Part shown: piece by piece, positions 17,506 to 26,096 of the stretch | Position numbering within the stretch: position 1 is the stretch's first letter | How the letters are laid out: each line of letters starts with the position of its first letter | From: Atopobiaceae bacterium | GTDB taxonomy: Bacteria > Actinomycetota > Coriobacteriia > Coriobacteriales > Atopobiaceae | DNA: 64,000 nucleotides | Direction: 5' to 3' | NCBI GenBank assembly: GCA_022482785.1 | Contig: JAKVON010000001.1 | Span: 124,001 to 188,000 of the forward strand | Notes under the pieces: model-generated | What the model was told of the DNA's origin: nothing | Databases searched by the model: none | The model's input: only the letters and a program-made list of their open reading frames with translations | Translations under genes and position numbers: made by a program

Positions 17506-18681
17506 CTAGCGTGGCCCCATGCCCCTCATCCTGTACCAGCCGCGCTTCTCCGCATAGAGCATGGCATCCGCCTGGCGGAGGACGTCCTCGGGATTGGTGG
17601 TCGGCTCCGAGCAGGTCGCGTAGCCGATGCTCGCCGAGATCGGGCATGGGGAGGCGTCGGGGGACTTCCGGGAGTGGGCCTCCTCGACGGACCTGGTGAT
17701 CCCCGCGACGATCTTTTCGGGAGCATGCTCGGAGACGTCTGCCACGAGGCAGAACTCGTCCCCGCCGTAACGGGCGATGAAGGCATCGTACGCACCGGAG
17801 ATCGACTGCAGCGCGAAGGCGAACTCCCTGAGCGCATTGTCACCTGCGACGTGCCCGTAGCCGTCGTTGATGGCCTTGAAGTCATTGACGTCCATCATGA
17901 ACACGGCAACGGGATGCTCGGGCGAGGCCGCCTGGAGGCGCTCCTCGAGATACCGGTTGAGGCGACGGCGATTGTTGAGGCCCGTGAGGGCGTCGGAGAA
18001 GATCTGCTGGTCCTGCACGGAGAGAAGGAACAGGTTGATGACCATGAACGTGCTCATGGACACGATGGGCACCGTGGGCAGCGAGTCCTCGAAGAGGCCG
18101 GAGAGCAGCGGCACGACCATGTATGCGGTATAGAGCAGGTACTCCCGCCTGCGCTGCCTCGAGTGCTCGCCCATCATCCTGACGACCGCCATGACGGCAG
18201 GGACGAGCAGGTACGTATAGTCGACGATGGCATGCGGAAGGTAGAGGGGGCCGTCTGCGAAGGCATAGTCCGGGCCGATGTCGAAGACCCAGCCCGTGAA
18301 GACCGAGAGGACGTCGAGAACGCAGACGATGACGACGGGAAGGGTCGCGAGCACCCGGAACCGCCTGGTGTCAGGCAGCTTGGAACCGAGACGGTCCAGC
18401 ACGTACTGGAACCAGTAGTAGCATCCTAGCGCGACGGCGATGAGGTCGATGGCGCAGGCCATGGCGAAGCCGGAGGTGTCGAGGGTGACGAAGCCTCCCT
18501 CCGCGAGGGCGGTGGGGATGTCGGCGAGAATCATGACGAGGTAGGCATAGATCATGTTCCTGAGCTGCAGCATCTCGTGCTCGGAGCCGAGGCTGTCGCT
18601 CATGCGGACGAGGGCGGTCAGCGCATAGACGAAGCAGAAGGCGTCTATCACGACGTACGCCGTGTAGAGATTGTCCGCCAT
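17506..18681 (-). CDS. Membrane diguanylate cyclase (GGDEF)
   Basis: About 391 residues from an ATG preceded by GGAGGCGAGGGC; an upstream in-frame start adds a non-conserved 31 residues. Seven or so hydrophobic helices fill residues 1-220, followed by a complete GGDEF domain: DALTGLNNRRRL, MDVNDFKAINDGYGH, ARYGGDEFCLV and ADAMLYAEKRG. It should make cyclic-di-GMP at the membrane. It lacks a visible RxxD inhibitory site immediately before the GGDEF loop (the residues are SGAYDAFIA). The truncated gene at the left edge is a paralogue. No EAL or PilZ gene is nearby. Confidence 0.92.
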   Translation of the reverse strand: MADNLYTAYVVIDAFCFVYALTALVRMSDSLGSEHEMLQLRNMIYAYLVMILADIPTALAEGGFVTLDTSGFAMACAIDLIAVALGCYYWFQYVLDRLGSKLPDTRRFRVLATLPVVIVCVLDVLSVFTGWVFDIGPDYAFADGPLYLPHAIVDYTYLLVPAVMAVVRMMGEHSRQRRREYLLYTAYMVVPLLSGLFEDSLPTVPIVSMSTFMVINLFLLSVQDQQIFSDALTGLNNRRRLNRYLEERLQAASPEHPVAVFMMDVNDFKAINDGYGHVAGDNALREFAFALQSISGAYDAFIARYGGDEFCLVADVSEHAPEKIVAGITRSVEEAHSRKSPDASPCPISASIGYATCSEPTTNPEDVLRQADAMLYAEKRGWYRMRGMGPR

Positions 18682-18789
18682 GCCCTCGCCTCCGCCGTCG
18701 TCACGTCCCCGGTGCAGCAGCTGCCAATAATAGCCGAAGGCGAGGACCCCGGCACCCATCGGGACGTCCGCCATCCCCGAGAGGCTGTC

Positions 18790-20367
18790 TCACTCCCCCT
18801 TCGGGCGACGCCTCCGGCCGATGGCCCACCGGCCGACGAGCACGGCGACGGCGACGCCCGCGGCGACGGCGACGCAGATCGCGGCGACCGGCAGGCCGTT
18901 GCCCGACAGGCTCGCATACGCCTCCCGCGAGGTCGTGGCCGACTTGTCGGTCGCGACGTCATCGGCGAACTCCTCGAAGGCGCTCGCGTACATGTCGTCC
19001 GCCTGGGCGAGCGCCTTGCCCGAGAGCTCGTCGAAGATGGCCGCGGCCTCGTCGCCCGACTCCCCTGCGGCCTCGTAGCGCGCGTCCATGGCGTCGACGC
19101 CCGCGACGTACTCCTGTTCCAGCTGCTTCCAGGCGTCGCGGACCTTCTTGCCGTAGGTGTCCCTGCCCTGCAGGGCGATGGTGGCGAGCCTGCGGAACCT
19201 CCAGAACGCCGTGGTGTCGTCGGCCTGCGTCGTGCTCTTGGTGTAGGCGTCCGGATACTGCGTGACGTTTCCGTAGGAGGGCACGTAGACGCCCATCTCG
19301 GGGTTCGAGAGGCACTCCCACAGTATCTGCGGCTTGCCGTCGCGGAGCCACAGCACATGGGACTGGGAGGTCGACGCCACGCCGACCGGCCGCACCTCCG
19401 GATGCTCGTTGGCGTCGTACTTCGTGCCCTCGTAGCGATAGCGCATGAACTCCATGACGTCCTCGAGCGATATCTTCTCGTCGGGCGTCATCAGCATGCT
19501 GTAGGTCTGGCTCACGTCGTAGTCGCCCGTCTGGGAGCCAGAGAACACGTGGTGGCCGCCCCAGACGCGAATCTGGGAGAAGTCGCACTTGGCCCGGCAG
19601 TATGTCGCGGTGGTGTCGATCTGGCCGTTCCGCTCCTTGTAGAAGCCGCTCTCCTTCGCGCAGGAGACGAGGCCGTCGGAGACGATGACGTTCTCCGTGT
19701 CGTTGACGTCGACCGTCCCGATCAGGCCGTCGTTGGCGATGACGGCGTAGGAGTCGTCGGGAATCCTGACGGCCGCCCATTGGTGTCCGCAGTAGATCTC
19801 GATGTACCACGTCTCGGTGTCATCGGCGAACACGACCCCGCTGCCCTCCGCGCTGCCGTACTGCTCTACGAGCGCCCCGAGACGCTCGACGCCCTCGCGA
19901 GCCGAGCTCACGTAGGGGATCACGATGGTGGGGATGTTGCTCTCGGCGATGCCGTTCTTGACGACGGGATCCGCCGCGAGGGCAGCCTCGTTGGCATGGA
20001 TGGTCTCGGTCGCCGAGATGCACACGTGCCTCTCGTTGATCGCCGCCTCGTACTCGTCGCCATCGCCCGTCTGCACGAAATGCGGCGTGGCGACGAACTG
20101 GTAGCTGCTGGCCGGCAGCGTGCAGGTGAACCCGTTGTACGCGTCGGTATAGGTCCAGTCGGACTCGCGCTGCTGCGCGGGGAAGCTCACCTCGCGAAAG
20201 GGCGAGAGGCCATGGGAGTCGACGTTGCGCGAGATGATCCTGCTGCCGTCTGCGCTCACGTTCCTGCCCACGATGACGGTGGTGCAGGCCAAGGCCACGG
20301 ACGGCATCGCAAGGGCGGGGAGGAGGGCGAGCAGGACGGCTGCGGCGAGCCTCGAGCGAGTCTTCAT
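18790..20367 (-). CDS. C69-family dipeptidase, membrane-anchored
   Basis: 525 residues. A signal peptide (about residues 1-27, VALA before the cleavage site) ends exactly before Cys in ACTTVIVGRNVS; in family C69 that Cys becomes the N-terminal nucleophile after processing. Further family blocks are DGSRIISRNVDSHG, GVVFADDTETWYIEI and VIANDGLIGTVD. A C-terminal helix (GLPVAAICVAVAAGVAVAVL) and basic tail (GRRRRPKGE) anchor it at the cell surface. It would cut dipeptides outside the cell, fitting an amino-acid-fermenting anaerobe and the nearby surface subtilase. The start has a strong ribosome site (GGGAGGGGAG). Confidence 0.92.
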   Translation of the reverse strand: MKTRSRLAAAVLLALLPALAMPSVALACTTVIVGRNVSADGSRIISRNVDSHGLSPFREVSFPAQQRESDWTYTDAYNGFTCTLPASSYQFVATPHFVQTGDGDEYEAAINERHVCISATETIHANEAALAADPVVKNGIAESNIPTIVIPYVSSAREGVERLGALVEQYGSAEGSGVVFADDTETWYIEIYCGHQWAAVRIPDDSYAVIANDGLIGTVDVNDTENVIVSDGLVSCAKESGFYKERNGQIDTTATYCRAKCDFSQIRVWGGHHVFSGSQTGDYDVSQTYSMLMTPDEKISLEDVMEFMRYRYEGTKYDANEHPEVRPVGVASTSQSHVLWLRDGKPQILWECLSNPEMGVYVPSYGNVTQYPDAYTKSTTQADDTTAFWRFRRLATIALQGRDTYGKKVRDAWKQLEQEYVAGVDAMDARYEAAGESGDEAAAIFDELSGKALAQADDMYASAFEEFADDVATDKSATTSREAYASLSGNGLPVAAICVAVAAGVAVAVLVGRWAIGRRRRPKGE

Positions 20368-20390
20368 GGCGCTCCCCTCCCGAGAGGAAC

Positions 20391-22149
20391 TCAGATGGTC
20401 AGCAGCAGGTTGTTCAAGCCGCCGATGTAGCGGTAGTCCATGTCCTTCACGATCTTCTGCGTCATCTTGATGCCGATGTTCGAGGAGATGTCGCCATCGT
20501 CCGACAGCTCGCCGACGTATGCGATGGGGTTGAAGCCACGACCGTTGTCGCGGATGCGCAGCGTGACGTCACCGTCGTCCTTGATCTGGGCGCACATGTC
20601 GATGTAGTTTCCGCCGCTCGTCTTGAACGCATGCTCGACGATGTTGTCCGCCATCTCCTCGGCGGCAAGGGCGATCTTGTACGAGCGCCTCTCGTCCACG
20701 CCGTTCTCGCGGCAGAAGTCCTGCAGCGCCTGGGAGATCCTGACGACGTCCTGCGAGTTGTCCCCGATGGAGAACGACCACACCGCCTTGAGCCCGCTCG
20801 CGAAGTCGGGCCTCAGCATGAGCCAGTCGCCTGCGGTGCGAGGTATTTTCCTGCCATGGATCGAGACGATGAGGAACACGATGACAAGCAGGGTCAGGTT
20901 CGCCACGAGCGGGGCCACCCAGTAGCCGAGCACGCCCATGGCCCCCGTCATGATCAGGGCCGCCGGCACGAACAGGACCAGGTCGCTCATGACGCAGATG
21001 AAGTTCGCCATCAGGTTGTTGTGGACCCCCTGGTACACGTACTGGAGCGTCTCGGCGAGAACGCCGGTGGGGAGGAAGACGGCATACCAGCGAAGCGCCA
21101 CGACGGACACCTCGAGGACCTGCTCGTCATGCGTGAAGATGGAGGCGAACGGCCGGGCGAACACGTAGACCGCCGCGGCGAGGATCACCATCATGACGAG
21201 CTCGGTCGAGACGGACTTCTTGAGGAGCTTCACGAGCTCCCCCTCGTCGCGCTCGCCGTAGAACATGCCGGCAAGCAGCATGGTCGCCATCTCGAGCCCC
21301 ATCGAGAGGAAGATGAACAGCGCGGCGACGCTGTTCCTGATGGTCGCGCCCGCGAGGTTCTCGGCGCCGTAGCCGAGGATGATCACGTTGGTGATGATCA
21401 TGCCGGCGGCCTGGCAGATGCGCATCGCGGCGCTAGCGCTGCCGGACCTCGCGGCTCGGCCGAGCTCCCGCGCCCACCCCATGGGCCTGACGAACCTGAG
21501 GTGGTTCTCCTTCTGGAGGAGATGGAGGCACAGGATCGCGAGGTAGACCAGGTAGCAGCAGAAGGTCGCCAGGCCGATGCCCCACATGCCCATCGAGCTG
21601 CCCAGCACGTAGTCGAGGACGGCGTTGCTGATGCCCATGCCCAGCGTCCCGGCGAGGACGAGCTTGTCCCCGCCGTCCATGCGCACGTAGCGGTCGACGG
21701 ACCCGCAGATCATGGTGGGCACGACGCTGAGCATGATTCCCCGCATGTAGGCGGCGCCGTCGGGAAGCAGGTAGGCCTTGTCGCCCTTCGCGCCGAGGCC
21801 GGCGATGATCGCGTCGGCGCCGAAGAACCCGAGGGCGGCGAGGGACGACGGACACGACGAGGCTCACGAGGAATATCATCGTGAAGTTGGAGTCCGCCTG
21901 GCCCTTCTCGCCCTTGCCCACGTGGTCGAGGTAGAGGGTGATGCCGCCGTTTCCCAGCATGAGCGAGAGGGCGTTGATGATGAGCGTCGTCGGCATGACG
22001 AGGCCGTAGGCGGCCGTGCCCACCGGCCCCACGAGCATGCCGATGAAGATGGTGTCGATGATCGAGGCCAGAGAGGCCGGGATGATCATGAGCATGGAGA
22101 AGACCAGGCTCTTGTTATAGACCTTCTTGATCAGAACCGAATTGTCCAT
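20391..22149 (-). CDS. MATE-family transporter fused to an RsbW-like HATPase domain, interrupted by one frameshift
   Basis: Reading begins at the ATG at 22149 (MDNSVLIKKVYNKSL) and follows a MATE/MOP flippase fold. At a CCC run (plus-strand GGG, 21842-21844) the frame shifts. Removing one base joins VSLVVSVV to LAALGFFGADAI and restores about 585 residues. Roughly twelve hydrophobic helices are followed by a C-terminal 130-residue HATPase domain of the anti-sigma type: LAAEEMADNIVEHAF, IRDNGRGFNP and GIKMTQKI. A transporter tethered to a serine-kinase-like domain suggests transport-linked signalling to a STAS partner such as the one at 11965. It lies 23 bases upstream of the C69 gene. I treat the shift as probable sequence error because four other genes show the same kind. 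Confidence 0.8.
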
Positions 22150-22267
22150 GCTGGCTCTCCCGATATGCTCGCCTATGCCGCCTCGCCACGTTGCCCCATC
22201 CCCGCCGCGTCCGCAAGGGCCGAGCCCGCAGGCCGTCGGCGGACGGTCTCCATCGCTTGCCCAAGCA

Positions 22268-22299
22268 GCGCGACGGCCCCTCGGAGGGGACCGTCGCGC
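22268..22299. terminator. Strong hairpin between the reductase and MATE genes
   Basis: GCGCGACGG and CCCCT on one arm pair with AGGGG and CCGTCGCGC on the other, with a loop of a few bases. No T-run follows on either strand, so it may be a factor-assisted terminator or an RNA-stabilising stem. It lies downstream of the minus-strand reductase gene and upstream of the MATE start. The rest of the 230-base gap holds no evident gene. Confidence 0.5.
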
Positions 22300-22379
22300 C
22301 GCATGCATGCAGAATCATTAAGAAAGGGATAAGGTCGCCCTCGGAGCAAGGGTCCCCGCATCGCGGCACGGGCCTCCCC

Positions 22380-23258
22380 CTATGCCTTCGGCCACCCGAA
22401 GTCGCGCAGGCAGAGGTCGACGTCGTCGGCGAAGGTGCCCAGGCCGATCCCGGCCGCCTCGATCTTGTCGGAGGCGAGGCGGAAGTCGCGGGGCCTTTCC
22501 GCATAGGTCTCCTCGTCGGGGAGGACGAGCCGGGCGACCTCGGCATCCGTGCAGCCGAGCCTCCGCGCGACGAGACGGGCGCTCTCGTAGGTGGTGAGCC
22601 CGTTCTGGCTCGCGAAGTGGTAGGCGCCGCTCGGCAGCGACAGGATGGCGGGAAGCTGGCCGGCCAGCCGCTGCGCGTAGGTCATGTTGCGCCGCTCGTT
22701 GACGCGGAAGGGGGTCGGCCTTCCCGCACGCACGGCCGCCAGCACGTTGGTAAGGATGTTGGGGGAGGGACGCACGCCAGGCATGGCCAGGCCGAACATC
22801 CACGAGAGGCGGAGGATGAGGTAGTCGTCGAGGTTCTCGCGCATCCAGGCGTCCGCCTCGGCCTTCTGCTGCCCGTAGCGGGTGACCGTGCCCATCTCGT
22901 CGTCCTCGGCGAAGGGGGCTTCGCCCGGGGCGGCATTGAAGCACTGCTCGGTGGAGATGAACACGATGCGCCTGCCACGCCCCTCGCACGCCTTCGCTAT
23001 CTCGATGGCGCTCTCGACGTTCACGCGATGGGTCCCCTCGGGGTCGCCCTCGCAATGGGAGGTCGTCGCGTCGGCAGCCATGTGCAGGCACACGTCAAAG
23101 TCGAGCCCCTCGAAGAACCGCCCGGCCTCGGACGGGCGAGAGAAGTCGACGTCCGTATGGGAGATGGGCACGAACTCGTAGGAGTCCGCGTTGTAGAGCC
23201 GGATGAGGCTCGCCAGATACCCGTTCGCCCCGGTTATCGCCACGCGCGTCTTGCTCAT
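22380..23258 (-). CDS. NAD(P)-dependent sugar-nucleotide reductase/epimerase (RmlD-like)
   Basis: 292 residues of an extended short-chain dehydrogenase. The nucleotide-binding loop is TGANGYLAS at the N-terminus, and the catalytic pair is in TRYGQQKAEAD (Tyr-x3-Lys). The overall order, with VCLHMAADATTSHCE and RLSWMFG, resembles dTDP-4-dehydrorhamnose reductase and MAT2B-like proteins. No rhamnose or other sugar-nucleotide gene adjoins it; its operon partner is deoC, 35 bases upstream. The true substrate is therefore uncertain. Confidence 0.8.
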   Translation of the reverse strand: MSKTRVAITGANGYLASLIRLYNADSYEFVPISHTDVDFSRPSEAGRFFEGLDFDVCLHMAADATTSHCEGDPEGTHRVNVESAIEIAKACEGRGRRIVFISTEQCFNAAPGEAPFAEDDEMGTVTRYGQQKAEADAWMRENLDDYLILRLSWMFGLAMPGVRPSPNILTNVLAAVRAGRPTPFRVNERRNMTYAQRLAGQLPAILSLPSGAYHFASQNGLTTYESARLVARRLGCTDAEVARLVLPDEETYAERPRDFRLASDKIEAAGIGLGTFADDVDLCLRDFGWPKA

Positions 23259-23293
23259 TCGATCGTTCCTCCCCTATCCTCGCGACGTCTCCG

Positions 23294-24004
23294 CTACAGC
23301 TCGATGGTCTCCGCACCCGTGGACGCCAGGCGCGCCTTGATCTCCTCGATGATGGGGATGCCGGCGCTGCAGCCGATGCGCTCGGCGCCGGCGCGCACCA
23401 TGTCGAGGAAGGCATCGGCCGTGCGGATCCCGCCGGCCGCCTTGACCTTCACCCGAGGGTCGACGTGCTCGCGCATGAGGCGCACGTCGTCCGCCGTGGC
23501 ACCGCCCGTCGAGAAGCCCGTCGAGGTCTTCACGAAGGTGGGGAGCACCTCGCTCGCGACGCGGCACAGCCCGAGCTTCTCGTCGCGGGCGAGCAGGCAG
23601 TTCTCGAAGATGACCTTCGAGGGGACGCCCGCCTCGCGGCAGGCGGCGACGATCTCGGCCATCTCCTCCCTCACGTAGTCCCAGTTGCCCGCCTTCACCT
23701 CCGTGAGGTTGGCCACGTAGTCGATCTCGTTCGCCCCGTTGGCCAGGGCGTCTCGCGTCTCGAAGACCTTGGTCGCGATGCTCGTCTGCCCGAGGGGGAA
23801 GCCGATGGCCGCGCCCGTGTGGACGTCGGTCCCCGCCAGCAGCCCCGAACAGAGCTTGGCCTGGACCGAGTTGATGGCGACCATGCGGAAGTGATAGCGC
23901 ACGGCCTCGTCGCAGAGCCGCTCCATGTCCTGGCGGGTGGCGTCCGGATGCAGGTTGGTGTGGTCGACGAGCTGGGCGAGGTCATCGATGGAGTAGCTCT
24001 TCAT
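23294..24004 (-). CDS. deoC: Deoxyribose-phosphate aldolase
   Basis: About 236 residues from the ATG at 24004, preceded by GGAAGGAATCCCC. The enzyme splits 2-deoxyribose-5-phosphate into glyceraldehyde-3-phosphate and acetaldehyde in deoxynucleoside breakdown. The Schiff-base Lys is in FVKTSTGF and the second active-site Lys in VKAAGGIRT; NEIDYVANLTEVK and GFPLGQT are further class blocks. It is divergent from a GntR regulator across a gap containing a perfect ATATGTC/GACATAT inverted repeat, which suggests ligand-controlled expression. The BMP-type nucleoside-binding protein at 5145 could feed the same pathway, but that link is only inference. Confidence 0.95.
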   Translation of the reverse strand: MKSYSIDDLAQLVDHTNLHPDATRQDMERLCDEAVRYHFRMVAINSVQAKLCSGLLAGTDVHTGAAIGFPLGQTSIATKVFETRDALANGANEIDYVANLTEVKAGNWDYVREEMAEIVAACREAGVPSKVIFENCLLARDEKLGLCRVASEVLPTFVKTSTGFSTGGATADDVRLMREHVDPRVKVKAAGGIRTADAFLDMVRAGAERIGCSAGIPIIEEIKARLASTGAETIEL

Positions 24005-24049
24005 GGGGATTCCTTCCTTCGCGGCTTCTCTTGTCGTGGACACTCTAAC

Positions 24050-24064
24050 ATATGTCAGACATAT
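24050..24064. promoter_or_regulatory. Perfect inverted repeat, candidate GntR operator
   Basis: ATATGTC-A-GACATAT is a perfect 7-bp inverted repeat around a central A, in an AT-rich patch midway between the divergent deoC and gntR starts. GntR/UTRA regulators bind sites of this size and symmetry. A TACACT hexamer at 24114-24119 could be the -10 of the gntR gene. Confidence 0.6.
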
Positions 24065-24161
24065 AATGAAGTAAAAAAGATGTAGCAGGGAAAACTTTAT
24101 CGTCCCTCTCGGTTACACTGAACCTATTATGTCCGCTTTATCAACGAGAGACGGTGCCAGG

Positions 24162-24869
24162 ATGAACCTCTACGCGAGCATCGGAGACGACCTCCTCTCC
24201 AAGATCCTCGACGGGACCTACGAGCTGGGCCAGACCATCCCCACGGAGATGGAGCTCGCCGCCAGCTACGGGGTCAGCCGCTCCACCATCAGGCAGGCCC
24301 TCCAGTCGCTGGTCAGCACGGGCTACCTGGAGAAGCGCAAGCGCCGCGGCACCATCGTGACCAGGCCCAAGGTCGACCAGTCGTTCGCCATGGGCATCGC
24401 GAGCTTCGAGGACGACATGCGCCGCCTCGGTCGCAGCGCGAGCACCAACGTGATCGCGCTCAAGCGCACGGGGGCGCAGGGCGAGGTCGCGGACGCACTC
24501 GGGCTGCCGCAGGGTCAGGAGGTCTACAAGCTCGTCAGGCTCCGCTCGGTCGACGGGCAGCCTAACGTCTTCGTCGAGAGCTACGTCCCGGCCCTCCCCT
24601 ACCCCGGGCTCGATGAGGTCGACCTCGAGCGGACGAGCCTCTACGACGCCATGGACGGATGCGGGCGGCCCGTGGCGACGGCGAGAAGGAGGCTCGAGGT
24701 CACGAAGGCCGATGCCACAACGGCCGCGCTCCTCGACGTCGAGGTGGGAGATCCGCTGTACCTGTTCCATACGGTCGCGCGCGACGAGGGCGGGACCCCC
24801 GTCGAGTACTCCGTCGCCACCTACCACGGGCAGAGCAACTCCTTCGAGTTCGAGGTGACCAGGCGCTAG
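24162..24869 (+). CDS. GntR-family transcriptional regulator (HutC/UTRA type)
   Basis: About 235 residues from ATG 24162, where the usual family opening (LYASIGDDLLSKILDGTYELG) begins. ATG 24129 would add 11 residues, but that start lies only about 10 bases after a candidate -10. The winged helix (about 5-70) has YGVSRSTIRQALQSLVSTGYL. The UTRA ligand domain follows (VYKLVRLRSVDGQPNVFVESYVP is typical, split here by description). It is divergent from deoC and probably represses it and itself through the palindrome in the shared gap. The effector is likely a sugar phosphate or nucleoside derivative. Confidence 0.9.
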   Translation: MNLYASIGDDLLSKILDGTYELGQTIPTEMELAASYGVSRSTIRQALQSLVSTGYLEKRKRRGTIVTRPKVDQSFAMGIASFEDDMRRLGRSASTNVIALKRTGAQGEVADALGLPQGQEVYKLVRLRSVDGQPNVFVESYVPALPYPGLDEVDLERTSLYDAMDGCGRPVATARRRLEVTKADATTAALLDVEVGDPLYLFHTVARDEGGTPVEYSVATYHGQSNSFEFEVTRR

Positions 24870-24879
24870 GCCGGAAGGC

Positions 24880-25230
24880 TCATCTTGACTGCCGGTAGAG
24901 CCAGGTGCGCGCGGCATCCACCTTGTAGGCGGGGTCGAACGAGACCATGTGCTCCATGTTCTTGCCTGGGTTCGCGCTCATGACCGTTCCCGCCACCCAA
25001 GAGGGGAAGTTGCAGGCGTGCCCCTCGTCGAGCATGGCCTGCGCGCCCGAGTTGATCCTATCGGCATCCCAGGTGGCATCGAGGGTCGCCGTCGAGTAGG
25101 CGACCCCGTCGGCCGCGAGCATCCGCTCGACGTTTCCCTGGCCGGAGGTGGCCTTGGAATCGCCGCCCGCCCCATTGCCCGGTACTGGTCGCATCCCCGC
25201 ATCAGTACCGCGAAAGTGCGAGTGGCTCAA
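24880..25230 (-). pseudogene. Possible C-terminal remnant of a hydrolase
   Basis: The open frame gives up to 116 residues, but only the last about 75 look protein-like (AADGVAYSTATLDATWDADR, then NMEHMVSFDPAYKVDAARTWLYRQ by description). The MEHMVSFDPAY stretch resembles the catalytic-His end of an alpha/beta-hydrolase or tannase-like esterase. No nucleophile-bearing half exists upstream; the frame instead runs into repeat sequence at 25181-25315. I do not recognise it with confidence. It may be the stump left by a deletion, or a small gene of unknown function. Confidence 0.3.
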
Positions 25231-25315
25231 ACGGGCGCGGGACGAAACCGCAGGTCGCCAAGGGCCGCGAGTGGTACTGAACGCATCCTCGAGCCATGGC
25301 GTGGTACTGGTCGCA
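25181..25315. repeat. Cluster of four short GGTACTG-type repeats
   Basis: GGTACTGGTCGCA occurs at 25181-25193 and exactly again at 25303-25315. GGTACTGAACGCA is at 25273-25285, and an inverted shorter copy (GCATCAGTACC) is at 25199-25209. The core ACTGGTACC also forms the arms of the terminator at 25381. The region shows no credible coding frame and could be a remnant of a repetitive intergenic element. Confidence 0.55.
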
Positions 25316-25374
25316 CTCTCGCGCCGCCTCGGCCTGCCGCGCGAGTACGGCGCGCGGCACAGGCTGAAGCCTCG

Positions 25375-25414
25375 AAAAAAGGCCTGGTACCAGTCTCTCG
25401 ACTGGTACCAGGCC
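25375..25414 (-). terminator. Rho-independent terminator of the lipoprotein gene
   Basis: GGCCTGGTACCAGT and ACTGGTACCAGGCC form a perfect 14-bp stem with a six-base loop (25381-25414). On the minus strand the stem is followed directly by six Ts (25375-25380). It lies about 30 bases past the stop of the minus-strand lipoprotein gene. The clearest factor-independent terminator in the window. Confidence 0.92.
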
Positions 25415-25446
25415 TGCGCCCGCAGGGATGCTACGCGAGGGCTCGC

Positions 25447-25947
25447 CTACGACCAGGACGGCGTGAGGGTGCCGGTGCCCGTCGAGGAGTCGAACGTGAG
25501 CGTCAGCGTGGCTCCGCTGGTGCTGGCGTTGGTGAAGTCGACGTTGTAGAAGTCGATGGTCGTCCCCTCGGAGTCGCCCATCTGGAAGTCCCACACCAGG
25601 GTGTCAGCGGTGAAGGTGAAGTTGCCCGTGCCGCTCTCGCCGTTGGCGAGCGTGCTGGTGAGGAGGTTGCTGCCCCACGAGCTCTGCCCGGAGGGGCTGG
25701 CGCAGAACGTGGTGAGCTCGACGCCGGTGTTGTTGACGACCGTGATGGGCACGGTCACCGAGGTCGCGGCGGCGGTGCTCGCCGCGCTGGTGCTGGCGGC
25801 AGCGGTCGAGGCGGCGGCAGACGAGGCAGCGCTCGTGCTGGCGGCGGTGGTGGTGGCGGAAGGGGTGGAGCTGCTCCCGCAGCCGGCGGCGAACATGATC
25901 ATCGCACCCGCAGCGGCGACGCCGACGATGTTCCTCTTGAGTCCCAT
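25447..25947 (-). CDS. Small lipoprotein with Ala/Ser/Thr-rich linker
   Basis: 166 residues from the ATG at 25947, seven bases after AGGAGG; an ATG two codons earlier lies too close to the ribosome site. A signal peptide ends in FAAGC, a lipobox, so Cys is probably lipidated. Residues about 25-65 are almost only Ala, Ser and Thr, a flexible wall-spanning linker. The C-terminal about 100 residues are beta-rich with no charged clusters (VPITVVNNTGVELT, TADTLVWDFQMGDSEG). I do not recognise the domain. A TACAAT -10 lies upstream and a strong terminator downstream, so it is a single-gene unit. Confidence 0.8.
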   Translation of the reverse strand: MGLKRNIVGVAAAGAMIMFAAGCGSSSTPSATTTAASTSAASSAAASTAAASTSAASTAAATSVTVPITVVNNTGVELTTFCASPSGQSSWGSNLLTSTLANGESGTGNFTFTADTLVWDFQMGDSEGTTIDFYNVDFTNASTSGATLTLTFDSSTGTGTLTPSWS

Positions 25948-26025
25948 GTGCATTCCTCCTGTGTCTTCCGAGCGCGGCCTGCGCTCTGCTCGGCGGGCAT
26001 CTCGTTGCCGCCGAAGTTCGGACGC

Positions 26026-26031
26026 ATTGTA
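26026..26031 (-). promoter_or_regulatory. Candidate -10 element of the lipoprotein gene
   Basis: On the minus strand TACAAT lies about 78 bases ahead of the lipoprotein start. TTACAA, about 17 bases upstream of it, is a weak -35. The gene stands alone, with its own terminator, so a promoter is expected here. Confidence 0.4.
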
Positions 26032-26096
26032 GACGGGGGGACTCGGTCTTGTAATCATCCCTTTTTCTCATACCTCGCCGAGGGCGCGAGGGGCGG

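Noticed and set aside
21433-22308. A separate 291-residue gene at the MATE N-terminus
   Set aside because: It merges an upstream untranslated stretch, the true MATE start and out-of-frame sequence after the shift at 21842. The tail of Arg and Pro is a shadow.
24880-25230. A complete small gene
   Set aside because: Only the last part looks protein-like and the 5' part is repeat sequence, so I list it as a possible remnant.
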